Origin: Alteromonas sp. MMG017
Lineage (GTDB): Bacteria; Pseudomonadota; Gammaproteobacteria; Enterobacterales; Alteromonadaceae
Assembly (NCBI RefSeq): GCF_018100795.1
Contig: NZ_JAGJDY010000004.1
Span: 310,001 to 374,000, forward strand
Direction of reading: 5' to 3'
Length of the DNA stretch: 64,000 nt
Shown: positions 63,862-64,000 of the stretch, in pieces
Layout: each line of letters begins with the position of its first letter
Numbering within the stretch: position 1 is the first letter of the stretch
The notes under the pieces: generated by a model
Database searches by the model: none
Told to the model about the DNA's origin: nothing
What the model saw: the letters and a program-made list of their open reading frames with translations, nothing else
Translations under genes and position numbers: made by a program

Positions 63862-64000
63862 CTAATAAGGTAACTGCATGCTAAATGGCAGCGCCATTTG
63901 TTCTGCGCTTTTAGGTGGGTTACCAATCATTTCGTCATAGGGGGAGTCGTGTTTCATAACGGCTTGCTGCACGCTGCAGTGAGAAAACACTTCTCGTATT
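63862..64000 (-). CDS. Partial gene, C-terminal 46 residues, unidentified
   Basis: The window edge cuts a minus-strand frame that stays open from 63999 to a TAG at 63862-63864. The visible residues include VQQAVMKHDSPYDEMIGNPP and end FSMQLPY. The composition looks like coding sequence rather than chance, and the strand is opposite to the AarF gene. I do not recognise a family from so short a tail. Confidence 0.55.
   Translation of the reverse strand, partial: IREVFSHCSVQQAVMKHDSPYDEMIGNPPKSAEQMALPFSMQLPY

Noticed and set aside
1..64000. tRNA, rRNA, insertion sequence, prophage or CRISPR array
   Set aside because: No cloverleaf, transposase, phage structural gene or regularly spaced palindromic repeat was seen by eye on either strand.

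Overview
This is a chromosomal core segment of a marine gammaproteobacterium, most likely Alteromonas or a close relative. That is an inference from gene content, moderate GC, and gene order partly shared with Escherichia coli (greB-tex, bioH/comF/nfuA, ilvEDA with comM and ilvY-ilvC, tamAB). Its cytochrome oxidase cluster is laid out like the one in Pseudomonas. I see no tRNA, rRNA, insertion sequence, prophage or CRISPR array, and coding density is high on both strands.

Layout. 0-11.9 kb: an FkpA-type prolyl isomerase lipoprotein, greB, tex, a two-gene unit (SprA-type metalloprotease plus a miniature flagellar-axial-like protein), bioH divergent from comF, a secreted M14 peptidase, and nfuA behind a near-perfect IscR-type site. 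12-18.3 kb: an accessory-looking stretch with an amino-acid racemase, a VOC protein, a methyltransferase, an AraC/GyrI regulator, a MATE pump, a polysaccharide deacetylase and a GNAT protein. 18.2-26.9 kb: a complete aa3-type cytochrome c oxidase cluster on the minus strand (coxB-coxA-ctaG-coxC-surf1-CX3C protein-ctaA-ctaB-sco), with a DUF2909 gene embedded on the opposite strand. 27.4-31.1 kb: lexA with two tandem SOS boxes, a TonB-dependent siderophore receptor with a Fur-like site, and a GNAT protein. 31.2-45 kb: plsB, the branched-chain amino acid genes ilvE-ilvD-ilvA, a TRIC-type channel, comM, the divergent ilvY/ilvC pair and a Bcr/CflA-type MFS pump. 45-53.1 kb: an S9 peptidase and tamA-tamB. 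53.1-58.4 kb: an ECF sigma factor with a membrane partner, divergent from a PspB-like small membrane protein, then a four-gene unit proB-thioesterase-2-hydroxyacid dehydrogenase-EamA exporter. 58.5-64 kb: an M1 aminopeptidase overlapping a DUF6702 gene, a small membrane protein, an AarF/UbiB-type kinase, and the 3' end of an unidentified gene cut by the window edge.

How the genes work together. The cox cluster holds three structural subunits plus copper delivery (SCO, CtaG), heme A synthesis (CtaA, CtaB) and SURF1, enough to build one oxidase. The ilv genes cover Thr to 2-oxobutyrate (IlvA), the reductoisomerase (IlvC), the dehydratase (IlvD) and the transaminase (IlvE); acetolactate synthase is absent and must lie elsewhere. 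TamA and TamB form an outer-membrane assembly and lipid-transport machine. The ECF sigma/partner/PspB-like set is a plausible, unproven envelope-stress module.

The most interesting signals are: the 110-residue protein built only from the two ends of a flagellar rod/hook subunit, next to the HExxH protease; the SCO-like protein that keeps CX3C but lacks the copper-binding His; the ECF/PspB-like divergent locus with its perfect 12-bp inverted repeat; the acidic tail on TamB; an extended -10 box abutting an 8-1-8 dyad before tamA; and several short tandem duplications (12-24 bp period) in spacers and in two genes.
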